Part shown: positions 25,801 to 33,769 of the stretch, in pieces
Layout: each line of letters starts with the position of its first letter
Position numbering within the stretch: position 1 is the first letter of the stretch
DNA from: Gammaproteobacteria bacterium
GTDB taxonomy: Bacteria; Pseudomonadota; Gammaproteobacteria; SZUA-152
DNA: 64,000 bases
Direction: 5' to 3'
Assembly (NCBI GenBank): GCA_029882975.1
Contig: JAOUJW010000022.1
Coordinates: forward strand, 20,743-84,742
Program-made: the position numbers and the translations under genes
The notes under the pieces: generated by a model
The model's database searches: none
The model's input: the letters and a program-made list of their open reading frames with translations, nothing else
Told to the model about the DNA's origin: nothing

Positions 25801-28534
25801 TTCCGCTGATCGTTCCAAGGCCGGCGGCAAACACTGCACCGGTAAAATCGTCTATATCGACTGGCCGGGATGGGCCGGGCGCGCCCAGGAACAATCCGGT
25901 CCCGGTGCCAGTGTGCTCAATCTGTCGGTAGAGAAGCAACAATACCAGGTAGGGGAAACCGCCGTAATTAACTTGCCGCCGGCGACGCAAGGGCGAGCCT
26001 TATTGAGTCTGGAAACGGGAAGCCATATTTTGCAACAGCGTTGGTTGCAATTGTCTAAAGACAAAAATCGTTTTGAAGTACCGGTGACCGCCGCGATGGC
26101 GCCCAATGTCTATGTGAGTGTTACTTTGATTCAGCCGCACCAGGACAAAAACAACGACCGGCCCATACGCCTTTATGGTGTTGTGCCGATCCAAGTGAAT
26201 GATCCGCAGACTCGCTTAGAGCCACAACTACAAGCCGCCGATGAATGGGCGCCCCATGCCCAGGTGGATGTGTCTGTCTCAGAAGCCAAAGGTCGACCCA
26301 TGACTTACACTCTGGCCATGGTGGATGAGGGCTTGTTGGGTTTAACCGCGTTTAAAACGCCCGATTTACACCAACATTTTTATAAAAAAGAAGCCTTGGG
26401 AATTACCACTTGGGATTTGTATGACCAGGTCTTAAACGCCTATGGCGGTGATTTGGAACGATTGCTGGCCCTGGGCGGCGGTGAGGACGGTGCTGATAAA
26501 GAGGCCAAAGAAAAACGTCGTTTCCCACCGGTGGTGCAGTTTTTTGGTCCCTTTCAGCTTAAGGCCAAAGAAAGTGCCAATCATGCCATCAAATTGCCGG
26601 GATACATTGGTGCGGTGCGATTGATGGTGGTCGCGGCCCATGACAGCAGCTACGGTTTGGTGGATAAATCCGTATATGTACGCCAACCGGTCATGGTATT
26701 GCCCACGGCGCCACGGGTGATTGGTGCTGAAGAGGACTTTACCTTACCGGTTTCTGTGTTTGTCAGTGATCCTGAGGTAAAACAAGTGCAAGTGCAGATC
26801 AAAACCGACGACTATTTTTCCGTGAACGGTGAGGACAAGATTTCTTTGTCCTTCAACAAAACCGGTGATCAAATCGGGTTTCTGCGGTTACACGCCGGTG
26901 CCAAGATCGGTAAGGGAAAAATCAGCGTGTTGGCTCAAAGTGGCAAACACAAAGCGGAAGCGCAGATCCATCTCAGCGTCAGAGCGCCCAACCCACCCAC
27001 CACCCAGCATGTACATAAGGAATTAAAACCCGGTGAAAGTTGGACTCATAAAGTGGTGCCTTTTGGTTTGGAAAACACCAATGAAATATCCATGGACGTG
27101 TCCTCACTGCCGTCCATGAATCTGGACAGTCGCTTAAAGTATTTGCTGCGCTACCCTTTCGGGTGCCTGGAGCAAACCACGTCCTCCGTGTTTCCGCAAT
27201 TGTATTTAAAAGACATTGTGCGCCTGGATGAGCAGGAAAAACATAGAGTGGACAACCATATTCATGTGGCGATCGACAAGATTCAACGGTTTCAACACGC
27301 AGACGGCAGTTTTTATTACTGGCCGGGAGGCGGGCGTTACAGTTCCTGGTCCAACAGCTATGCCGGACATTTTCTGGTAGAAGCGGAAAAACGCGGCTAC
27401 TTTATGCCCGGAGACATGTTGGAAAAATGGTACGCGAATCAGGCCCAACGTGCCGCGGGCTGGACCAGCGGTGATGATCAATCGGCTTTGGATCAAGCGT
27501 ATCGTTTGTATACCCTGGCATTGGCCAATCGCGCTGAATTGGGCGCTATGAATCGGTTGCGGGAACACAGCGGTTTAAATGATACTTCTCGCTGGTATCT
27601 GGGTGCGGCGTATATGCTGTCCGGACAACCGCAAGCGGCAGAGGAACTCATTAACCGCTTGGGTTTGGAGTTCAGCGACTATTCCTACCCCAATCACAGT
27701 TTTGGTTCCGCCATGCGAGACAAAGCCGTGGCCTTGAATACCTTGGTGTTGATGCAGCGGGATGAAGCGGCGTTACAACTGATTCGGGAAATATCCAAAT
27801 CCCTGGCCTCGGATCATTGGTATAGCACCCAATCTGTCGCTTATGCTTTGTCATCCATTGGTCGCTACGTTGGTGCTAATGCTGATGCCAGTTCTGGTGC
27901 CAATGCCGATTCCAAGGTTTTGAGTTTGACCCAGCGTTGGGGCGATCAAGAACAAAGCCTGCAATGGAATAAGCCCGTGCTTAAACACGCTTTGGATAAT
28001 GTCGCCACCGCCGGTACGGAACTGAGCTTAAGCAATCCCAATCAACGCCCCTTGTTTGTGACGCTGAACATGAGCGGGATTCCCAAAGCCGGATCGGAAC
28101 AGGCCTATGAGCGCAGTTTGGCTTTGCAGGTAAAATACACCGATGCTAACGGCGATGCTCTGAGCGTAGAGCAACTGAAACAGGGAACAGATGCGCGCAT
28201 AGAAGTGCGGGTCACCAATACCGCCGGCCATAAGCTGGATAATCTGGCCTTGTCACATATTCTGCCGGCCGGTTGGGAGATTAAAAACGAACGCATGTCC
28301 GCCGGCGAAGACGACGCGGTGCTGCTCAATAGCGCGATGGATTATCGCGATATTCGTGATGATCGCGTCTATACCTTTTTCAACCTGGAAAACAATGAAG
28401 AAAAGGTATTCACCATTGTGTTTAATGCGGCTTATGCGGGTAAATACTATCTACCGGGCATATTGGTGGAAGACATGTACGACGCCAAGAAACAAGCCCG
28501 CAGCAAGGGGCAGTGGGTGGAAGTGGTTCGCTAA
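22835..28534 (+). CDS. Bacterial alpha-2-macroglobulin, thioester type
   Basis: An 1899-residue protein of the bacterial alpha-2-macroglobulin family (YfhM-like). A short cytoplasmic Pro/Lys tail is followed by one membrane segment (about 28-47), so it is anchored by a helix, without a lipobox. Macroglobulin-type beta domains fill most of the chain; the thioester motif CLEQ is at residues 1444-1447 in YPFGCLEQTTS, followed by the helical thioester domain. These proteins trap proteases in the periplasm and are thought to protect the envelope together with PbpC, which follows 38 bases later. A Gly-Ala-Asn-Ala-Asp repeat near residue 1685 is a small local duplication. Start chosen at ATG 22835 after AAAAGG. 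Confidence 0.93.
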   Translation: MSFDDPGNESGKEQPGSPAAKPGKTNYLMLIPIVGLLAALFALVSYLGPDTSTQSVTQDPVWSEYVSARSSSQISVKDPIRIRFVHDVVAADKLNTPVKERIRIEPGIVFKARFINPREIEIKPNAALPSGKRFTVTVNTDGLDSIPKQLKEYTFAVSTISQNYEIHIDGLKAQSGKKNHLVVSGRLSTADIVSDSAVEKMLQARFNQQALAITWVHNEDQKHHEFTLEAVERAKEPAEIKLQWEGGPIGVATSGSRNISVPALGVFKVTFAKVVYGSSQKIEVRFSDSLNPRQNVKDHIRLEGPFTTQVQANVLTLYPGNTLMGAVALEVGDAIQNEHGDKLGSVFRTSLNFTSQKPQVKFSGRGVILPENKFLAIPFEAMNVHSVQVTAFRIYEQNIGQFLQSNQLDGNSELERVGRFIWRKTIKLTDAKPESWNRYSLDATDLLKKHPGGLFRLTLSINRGNSLYSCPEEDSNQVVRKEADFTNYEDLNVAESSNWEFAETYFGQNTQNDWRDRHNPCKDAYYQLANNVSATRNFMASNIGIIAKRDKSGVMHLTTTDLRTAKPLSGVNIELYNFQNNKIRSQRSDDNGFAIVKDNKTNSATPFYAKALKGDQVGYLKLSSGSALPVSHFDVGGHKLQQGVKGFIYGERGVWRPGDEVHLTFVLEDKQKLLPEKHPVSLSLINPKGQLVKQLNNASPVGKFYRFSFTTDTQAPTGNWTAQAKLGGRIFTKKLKIETVVPNRLKMELQMPSETLVGNDGAIEGKLFAQWLHGATAAGLKADIEVRFAPTTTRFGRFQDFNFDDPVREFNEGTLSFLEGVLDQEGYLNFNKELKTRSDAPGMLNAYFNTRVFEESGAFSTSSSRFTYHPFNQYVGVKLPKGDPSRGMLLTDVDHAVEIATLDAKGNPVAVKDVEVSLYKIHWRWWWEKGADSLAQYASASQHQRLQQGSISTDKDGKGQWTLNIKYPDWGRYLVRACNKDDSAGTSNRSADRSKAGGKHCTGKIVYIDWPGWAGRAQEQSGPGASVLNLSVEKQQYQVGETAVINLPPATQGRALLSLETGSHILQQRWLQLSKDKNRFEVPVTAAMAPNVYVSVTLIQPHQDKNNDRPIRLYGVVPIQVNDPQTRLEPQLQAADEWAPHAQVDVSVSEAKGRPMTYTLAMVDEGLLGLTAFKTPDLHQHFYKKEALGITTWDLYDQVLNAYGGDLERLLALGGGEDGADKEAKEKRRFPPVVQFFGPFQLKAKESANHAIKLPGYIGAVRLMVVAAHDSSYGLVDKSVYVRQPVMVLPTAPRVIGAEEDFTLPVSVFVSDPEVKQVQVQIKTDDYFSVNGEDKISLSFNKTGDQIGFLRLHAGAKIGKGKISVLAQSGKHKAEAQIHLSVRAPNPPTTQHVHKELKPGESWTHKVVPFGLENTNEISMDVSSLPSMNLDSRLKYLLRYPFGCLEQTTSSVFPQLYLKDIVRLDEQEKHRVDNHIHVAIDKIQRFQHADGSFYYWPGGGRYSSWSNSYAGHFLVEAEKRGYFMPGDMLEKWYANQAQRAAGWTSGDDQSALDQAYRLYTLALANRAELGAMNRLREHSGLNDTSRWYLGAAYMLSGQPQAAEELINRLGLEFSDYSYPNHSFGSAMRDKAVALNTLVLMQRDEAALQLIREISKSLASDHWYSTQSVAYALSSIGRYVGANADASSGANADSKVLSLTQRWGDQEQSLQWNKPVLKHALDNVATAGTELSLSNPNQRPLFVTLNMSGIPKAGSEQAYERSLALQVKYTDANGDALSVEQLKQGTDARIEVRVTNTAGHKLDNLALSHILPAGWEIKNERMSAGEDDAVLLNSAMDYRDIRDDRVYTFFNLENNEEKVFTIVFNAAYAGKYYLPGILVEDMYDAKKQARSKGQWVEVVR

Positions 28535-28572
28535 GCAAAAGCGCAAGAGCCAAAAGAGTATAAGAGTAAGCC

Positions 28573-30978
28573 ATGGTGCTGAAACTACCTAAAGTACGCA
28601 TAGCGACAGCGGTATTGACACTGCCTGCCTTGGCAGCAATCGCGCTGTTGTCGTGCGTGCTTGCTTACGGGTTCAGCTTGCGTATGAGTTTACCGCCGGG
28701 TCTGTTTAACGACCCGGTTTCTCCCGTGCTCTTGAGCCGCGAAGGTAAACTGCTGGGGGCTTCCATCGCTGCAGATCAGCAATGGCGTTTTCCGGCTACG
28801 GAACGGGTGCCGCAAAAGTTTAAGACTGCGTTGTTAACTTTTGAAGACAAACGTTTTGACTCCCACTGGGGAGTGGATCTGTTGGCCTTGGGTAGGGCTA
28901 TGCGTCAAAACATCAACAAGGGCAGGGTAGTCAGTGGTGCCAGTACCTTAACCATGCAAGTGATTCGGTTGGCGCGTAAGAACCCGCGTCGAACTCTGCT
29001 GGAAAAAATCAAGGAAATGCTGCTGGCCTCGCGGTTGGAGTGGTCATACGATAAAGATGAGATATTGGCCCTGTATGCGGCGAACGCGCCCTTCGGGGGT
29101 AATATTGTGGGATTGGAAGCGGCGGCCTGGCGTTATTTCGGTCGCAGTGCGCAACAACTGAGTTGGGCAGAAAGTGCCATGTTAGCGGTTTTACCGAACA
29201 ACCCCGCCAGCATGCATCCCGGTCGTAATCGCAATGAACTAACCCAAAAACGCAACCGTTTATTACAGCGACTGCAGGAAAATGGCGTTTTGGACGCAAT
29301 GCAATTGCAGTTGGCACAGGCGGAACCCCTGGTACAAAAACCCCGGCCTTTGCCACGTTTGGCACCGCATCTATTGGCCACCTTAAAAACCCGTTATCCC
29401 AACACATCGCAGTTTCGAACAACCGTCAATTATGCGCGTCAAAACCGCTTGAACGACTTGGTTGCCAATCATGCTTTATGGTTGGCGCCGCAGGGCATTC
29501 ACAACGCGGCCGTACTGGTTTTGGATAACCGCTCCTTTGAAGTGGTGGCTTATGCCGGTAACAGTCCCGCCAGCGGAAAACACAAAGGTCATGCGGTGGA
29601 CTTAATCCATCGTCCTCGCAGCACCGGTAGTATTCTAAAACCGCTGTTGTTTGCCGGCATGCTGCAAAGCGGTGAAATCGTATCCACATCCTTAGTTCCC
29701 GATGTGCCGGCTCGTTTTAATGGCTATCGCCCGGAGAACTATGATCGCAGTTATCGCGGTGCGGTGCCTGCCAAAGAAGCGCTGGCGCGCTCCCTAAATA
29801 TTCCCGCCGTGTTAATGTTGCAACGTCACGGTATCGGTAAGTTTTATGATTTTTTACAACGCATGGGCATGAGTACTTTGTTTCGCTCGCCGGACGGTTA
29901 TGGGCTTACCCTTATACTGGGTGGTGCCGAGGGGTCTTTATGGGAACTGACCCAGATGTACGCCAATATGGCTTATATAGCCCGACAAGACCAACGCCAC
30001 TACGATCGCAACTATTTGCAAGCAAAAGTATTACAGAGTCAAAACACACAGGGTCAATATCCTTGGGAAATTCAAGCCGGTGCCGCCTGGCTGACCCTGC
30101 AGGCTCTTAACGATGTGAACCGACCCGGTGAGGAAAACAATTGGCGCAGTTTTTCCAGTTCGCAAAAAATTGCCTGGAAAACCGGAACCAGCTACGGTTT
30201 ACGCGACGCCTGGGCCATCGGCAGTAACCAACGCTACACCGTTGGGGTTTGGGTGGGTAATGCGGACGGGGAAGGCAAGGCCGGGTTGACCGGGTTAAGC
30301 GCTGCAGCACCTTTATTATTTGATGTGTTTAACAGCCTGCCGCAAACGCCCTGGTTTAGCAAACCCGAGGCTTTGCTTAAGCAAGTGAGCGTGTGTAAAA
30401 AAGACGGCTTATTGTCCAATGGGCATTGCCAGACAGAAGCCCAATGGGCACCGGTGGAGGCACCGTTTCAACAAGTGAGCCGTCGCTTTAAGCGAGTGCA
30501 CTTGGATACTCAGGGTCAATGGCAGGTTCACAGTCGTTGTGAAAGCACCGCCAACATGCAACATCGTAACTGGTTTGTATTACCCCCGGTGCAGGCCTTT
30601 TACTATAAACATCATCATCTGGATTACAAACCGTTGCCGGATTTTCGGGCCGACTGTCGCCAGGTAAGTGCGGGATTCAATACTTTTGAAATTCTATCCC
30701 CGCAAGTCGGAGCCCAAATCTACATTCCCGTGGATTTGGGTGAACGCCGGGAAAAAACTCTGCTGGAAGCCAAGCACAAAGACTCCGAAGCCACCTTGTA
30801 TTGGCATCTCAACGAAGAATACCTGGGAGAAACCCAAGTGTTTCACCAGATGGCCGTAGATCTAACACCGGGTAAATACCGACTGACTATTGTGGATCAG
30901 AATGGGGCGGAGCAACACCGCCGGTTTGAAATACTGGGATTAACACGGGTGGCTGAGTCAAACGTGATGTTGCCATAG
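28573..30978 (+). CDS. pbpC: Penicillin-binding protein 1C
   Basis: An 801-residue bifunctional peptidoglycan synthase. A membrane segment (about 11-32) precedes the GT51 glycosyltransferase with catalytic Glu91 in FEDKRFDSHWGVD and GASTLTMQ at 122-129. The transpeptidase has SxxK at 353-356 (SILK), SLN at 407-409 and KTGT at 536-539. The C-terminal PBP1C-specific domain (about 680-790) is present. It polymerises and cross-links peptidoglycan on the periplasmic face. Pairing with the alpha-2-macroglobulin gene upstream is the conserved arrangement in proteobacteria, with an inferred role in repair after envelope breach. All catalytic motifs are intact. Confidence 0.95.
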   Translation: MVLKLPKVRIATAVLTLPALAAIALLSCVLAYGFSLRMSLPPGLFNDPVSPVLLSREGKLLGASIAADQQWRFPATERVPQKFKTALLTFEDKRFDSHWGVDLLALGRAMRQNINKGRVVSGASTLTMQVIRLARKNPRRTLLEKIKEMLLASRLEWSYDKDEILALYAANAPFGGNIVGLEAAAWRYFGRSAQQLSWAESAMLAVLPNNPASMHPGRNRNELTQKRNRLLQRLQENGVLDAMQLQLAQAEPLVQKPRPLPRLAPHLLATLKTRYPNTSQFRTTVNYARQNRLNDLVANHALWLAPQGIHNAAVLVLDNRSFEVVAYAGNSPASGKHKGHAVDLIHRPRSTGSILKPLLFAGMLQSGEIVSTSLVPDVPARFNGYRPENYDRSYRGAVPAKEALARSLNIPAVLMLQRHGIGKFYDFLQRMGMSTLFRSPDGYGLTLILGGAEGSLWELTQMYANMAYIARQDQRHYDRNYLQAKVLQSQNTQGQYPWEIQAGAAWLTLQALNDVNRPGEENNWRSFSSSQKIAWKTGTSYGLRDAWAIGSNQRYTVGVWVGNADGEGKAGLTGLSAAAPLLFDVFNSLPQTPWFSKPEALLKQVSVCKKDGLLSNGHCQTEAQWAPVEAPFQQVSRRFKRVHLDTQGQWQVHSRCESTANMQHRNWFVLPPVQAFYYKHHHLDYKPLPDFRADCRQVSAGFNTFEILSPQVGAQIYIPVDLGERREKTLLEAKHKDSEATLYWHLNEEYLGETQVFHQMAVDLTPGKYRLTIVDQNGAEQHRRFEILGLTRVAESNVMLP

Positions 30979-30995
30979 TCTTGTTGAAAACAGAA

Positions 30996-31018
30996 ACCCC
31001 CAGGCATTGGTCGGGGGT
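30996..31018 (+). terminator. Possible terminator after pbpC
   Basis: ACCCCC and GGGGGT form a six-base stem around an 11-base loop, 18 bases after the pbpC stop. The following sequence has only a weak T-rich stretch, so termination efficiency is uncertain. Confidence 0.4.
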
Positions 31019-31048
31019 CTAATAGATTTTCAATTGCGTGTAATAGAT

Positions 31049-31294
31049 CTATTCACTGAGCATGATTCTTCCGCCGATGGAACCGATCAAGAACTGTTCC
31101 CCAAGTCGTTGTAAAGCTCGACCATGGATCAACCGGGTATTTAGGTCCAGCCCGTAGATTCCGTATTCAAAAGAAAGCAAGCGACCCTTGTCATCGGCTG
31201 CGTAGGCCACGCCTTGATCCACGACAACGTCAGGGTAACAAACATTTACCCGGTCCATTCCATAGTATTCATGTCCATGAATGTTGTTTTTCAT
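31049..31294 (-). CDS. Small hypothetical protein
   Basis: An 81-residue frame between convergently placed genes. It contains repeated beta-strand-like phrases (VAYAADDKGRLLSF, FLIGSIGGRIMLSE) reminiscent of one or two beta-propeller blades, so it may be a propeller fragment or a small independent protein. It has no signal peptide and no clear ribosome site. Support is composition only. Confidence 0.35.
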   Translation of the reverse strand: MKNNIHGHEYYGMDRVNVCYPDVVVDQGVAYAADDKGRLLSFEYGIYGLDLNTRLIHGRALQRLGEQFLIGSIGGRIMLSE

Positions 31295-31472
31295 TTACGC
31301 CACACCGATTATCCGCCGGACGATCCGTTCAAAGAAGATTGCCTAAAAAAAGATAAATAAACAATATATGGATGGGAGAAAAGAGGCTGATTCACCCAAC
31401 ATTCAGGTGGCATTGTTCGCTCCATCTACTGCGGGTATTAGGAAAACAGGTTGGGGAAAAGCACTAGCAGAG

Positions 31473-31508
31473 AAAAAGCGTTTCCGCCCGCTGTAACAGC
31501 GGGCGGAA
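31473..31508 (-). terminator. Rho-independent terminator of the OmpA-like gene
   Basis: On the - strand a perfect 12-base GC-rich stem (TTCCGCCCGCTG pairing with CAGCGGGCGGAA, three-base loop, 31482-31508) is followed after ACGC by five T (31473-31477). It lies about 40 bases after the stop of the gene at 31547. Confidence 0.75.
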
Positions 31509-31546
31509 CTCAGGTCGCCGCGAGTGGGCGGAACACTAGGTAGAGA

Positions 31547-32284
31547 CTAATAGGAGCTGACAACTAAATCGGACGGTACTGTTGCTTCTTCGTATTTAAA
31601 TTCCACCCGACGGTTTTCTTTCCAATTATTTTCCTCGTGCAATGGAAAGGATTCGCCATAATTGTTTACGGTAATCAAATCGCTGCTGACACCGTATTGC
31701 AACAGAATGTTGACAACTTTCTCAGCGCGTTTTTCGCTGAGCTTGTAATTATAAGCGGCAGATCCTTGGGCATCGGAGTGAGCCTCCAGAACCAAGTGTA
31801 AGCCGGGGTTGTTCATCAGATAAGTGGCGTGTTGCTGTAATATTTCCAGATCATCAGCGGATATTTCGGTTTGATTGGCGTCAAAATGAAATCGAGATTT
31901 TTCCGGTGTCTCCGTTAAGATCCGTTCCGGCTGTGACAGCTTGACTTCCATTAAGCCGGATTCCTCTGCTGTTTCTGAGCTAATGTCTGCGATGGTTTCC
32001 TCGGCGCTAACAATGGTATCGCTGACAATGGTATCGCTGACAATGGCATCGTTGATAATGGTTTCCTCGACCTGGGGGATGGCAACCGTGTCTGAGAAAT
32101 CATTAACGGTGGAGGTTTCGGTGCTCACCAGGTCTTCATGTTGGGTAGTTTCAACAGCAGTGATGTTTTCCGATTTCATGGAAAGTGAGGTCTTGGAACC
32201 ATTTCCGGCACACCCAATGGCCAGCACTAAGGGTAGAACGGTAAAAGCGCTTGCTTTCAAAATGCTTGAAGGTTTAAGTTTCAT
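31547..32284 (-). CDS. OmpA-family outer-membrane lipoprotein
   Basis: A 245-residue protein. The signal peptide ends in a lipobox with Cys25 (LAIGC), so it is a lipoprotein. A low-complexity linker (about 35-125) includes a DTIVS-type repeat encoded by a 15-base tandem repeat. The C-terminal OmpA-like peptidoglycan-binding domain covers about 130-235, with FHFDANQTEIS, the LEAHSD segment and NRRVEF. It probably tethers the outer membrane to peptidoglycan, like Pal or related proteins, but it is not in a tol-pal context. A strong terminator follows. Confidence 0.87.
   Translation of the reverse strand: MKLKPSSILKASAFTVLPLVLAIGCAGNGSKTSLSMKSENITAVETTQHEDLVSTETSTVNDFSDTVAIPQVEETIINDAIVSDTIVSDTIVSAEETIADISSETAEESGLMEVKLSQPERILTETPEKSRFHFDANQTEISADDLEILQQHATYLMNNPGLHLVLEAHSDAQGSAAYNYKLSEKRAEKVVNILLQYGVSSDLITVNNYGESFPLHEENNWKENRRVEFKYEEATVPSDLVVSSY
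32006..32065. repeat. Four 15-base tandem repeats inside the OmpA-like gene
   Basis: Four consecutive copies of a GCTGACAATGGTATC-like unit (two nearly identical, two with two to four changes) encode repeated D-x-I-V-S pentapeptides in the linker. Being a multiple of three, copy changes would not break the frame. Confidence 0.7.
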
Positions 32285-32470
32285 GATGGTGTCTCCTGTT
32301 TTACTGTGAATAGAAAGAGCGGTTGCTTAACAGTAATTAAACACAGGAAATATAGAGACACACGAAATCGTTAGTGACAATAGGGCGATAGATTGTGACA
32401 AAATATGACAGAACGGCTTTTTAGCCTCCATTTGGAGGCGTGCTCTCAAAGGGGGAATGGAAACCGTTGT

Positions 32471-33517
32471 TCAGCGGCTGCTGGCGAGTTTGGCTTTTAC
32501 TTTTTCAATGGACGCACTGCGGTGTTTGCTTTTGACAAAATTATGCGACATTTCATAATAGAATAACGCCTCAGTGAGATTGCCCAGTTTTTCATAGGCC
32601 AGCCCCATATTGTACGCAGCGTTACCTTTGTTCACCGAGCCCGATCGATCACTATTGAGAACATTGCGGCAGGCGTCCACCGCTTTAACAAACTGTCCTT
32701 GTGTGAGAAGTGCCATTCCCAAATTGGTCCAGGCTTTCCAGTTCTTGGGATTTTCTTTGGTGGCTTTCTTAAACGAGTTTACGGCTTTTCGGTATTGTTT
32801 GCGTTTATATTGCTTAAGTCCTTGCTCATACAAGTCCTGTGATTTGCCCGTGTTGTAGGAATTGAGCAGCTCCAGACGATAGCCGGAACTGGACTTTACT
32901 AGGCGCATTCTCGCCAACAAATCGCCACCGCTTGGTTGGCGTATATTATCGTCTTGGTTGAAAACCTTGGCTTTAAAAATGATGCCATCGGAGTCGTAGG
33001 AAATACCGCCACCGTTGGACATGACCCGTTGACCGTCTTGCAAACGTGAATTGACCCAAACCTTGACTTCGCTTTCATCAATGCGCACTACCATACCGGC
33101 ATCTGAAACGACGTAAGCTTCTTGGTAGGAGTGGCCGGCATTACCACCATCCGCGTAATCATAGATCAGAACCGTGTCATCACGTATGGCAACGAGATTG
33201 AGGAATACATAGTGGGCCGGTCCGACATAGCCGTGTTCCCACAGTTTTTGGTATGAATTATTAACTTTACGGTACAAAGCGGCGTTCACGTAAGCCCGTT
33301 CGCACTCTCCCCGGGTTTTGTCACCCATGACAATTTTGTATCCATACAAAGCTTTATCTTCGGGTCCAATGGCTGCAAAGTCCTGTTCCACAATGCATTG
33401 GTTTTTCGCTAGGGTAGAGTCCGTTAAAAGAATCTGTGGTTTTTGCAGTGAAGTTTGAGCAAATGCACTGGTATTGAGCAAGCCCGATAGAACTAAAAAT
33501 AGTAAAGGTTTGTTCAT
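32471..33517 (-). CDS. Secreted TPR-containing protein
   Basis: From ATG 33517 a 348-residue protein with a signal peptide (cleavage after TSAFA). The first 220 residues form an unrecognised domain (conserved-looking YDYADGGNAGHSYQEAYVV). About 225-330 holds three TPR units (LYEQGLKQYKRKQYRKAVNS; AWTNLGMALLTQGQFVKAVD; AYNMGLAYEKLGNLTEALFY). A GTG at 33535 would put six residues before the signal peptide, which is less likely. It is likely periplasmic, with a contact role through the TPRs. It is upstream of the OmpA-like gene on the same strand but 186 bases away, so a separate promoter is likely. Confidence 0.75.
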   Translation of the reverse strand: MNKPLLFLVLSGLLNTSAFAQTSLQKPQILLTDSTLAKNQCIVEQDFAAIGPEDKALYGYKIVMGDKTRGECERAYVNAALYRKVNNSYQKLWEHGYVGPAHYVFLNLVAIRDDTVLIYDYADGGNAGHSYQEAYVVSDAGMVVRIDESEVKVWVNSRLQDGQRVMSNGGGISYDSDGIIFKAKVFNQDDNIRQPSGGDLLARMRLVKSSSGYRLELLNSYNTGKSQDLYEQGLKQYKRKQYRKAVNSFKKATKENPKNWKAWTNLGMALLTQGQFVKAVDACRNVLNSDRSGSVNKGNAAYNMGLAYEKLGNLTEALFYYEMSHNFVKSKHRSASIEKVKAKLASSR

Positions 33518-33769
33518 GATCGACCGGTTTGGCACTCAAAATTAAGAATTACTAACCACTATCGGCACAGCTATGGAAGTATTGAGGGTTTATCGTTAGT
33601 CCGTATGATGAGGGTTTGAATGATCTATTACAGTTATATCCAGCTGTGAGAAATAAATGTAAGTCTATGTTATATATAGAAAATATAATTTGGCTCTAAT
33701 TGAAAAAAGATGCAACCTTTTTCACGGATTTTTCGTTCTTATTGATATACTGATTCAAGGGGACCGGAC

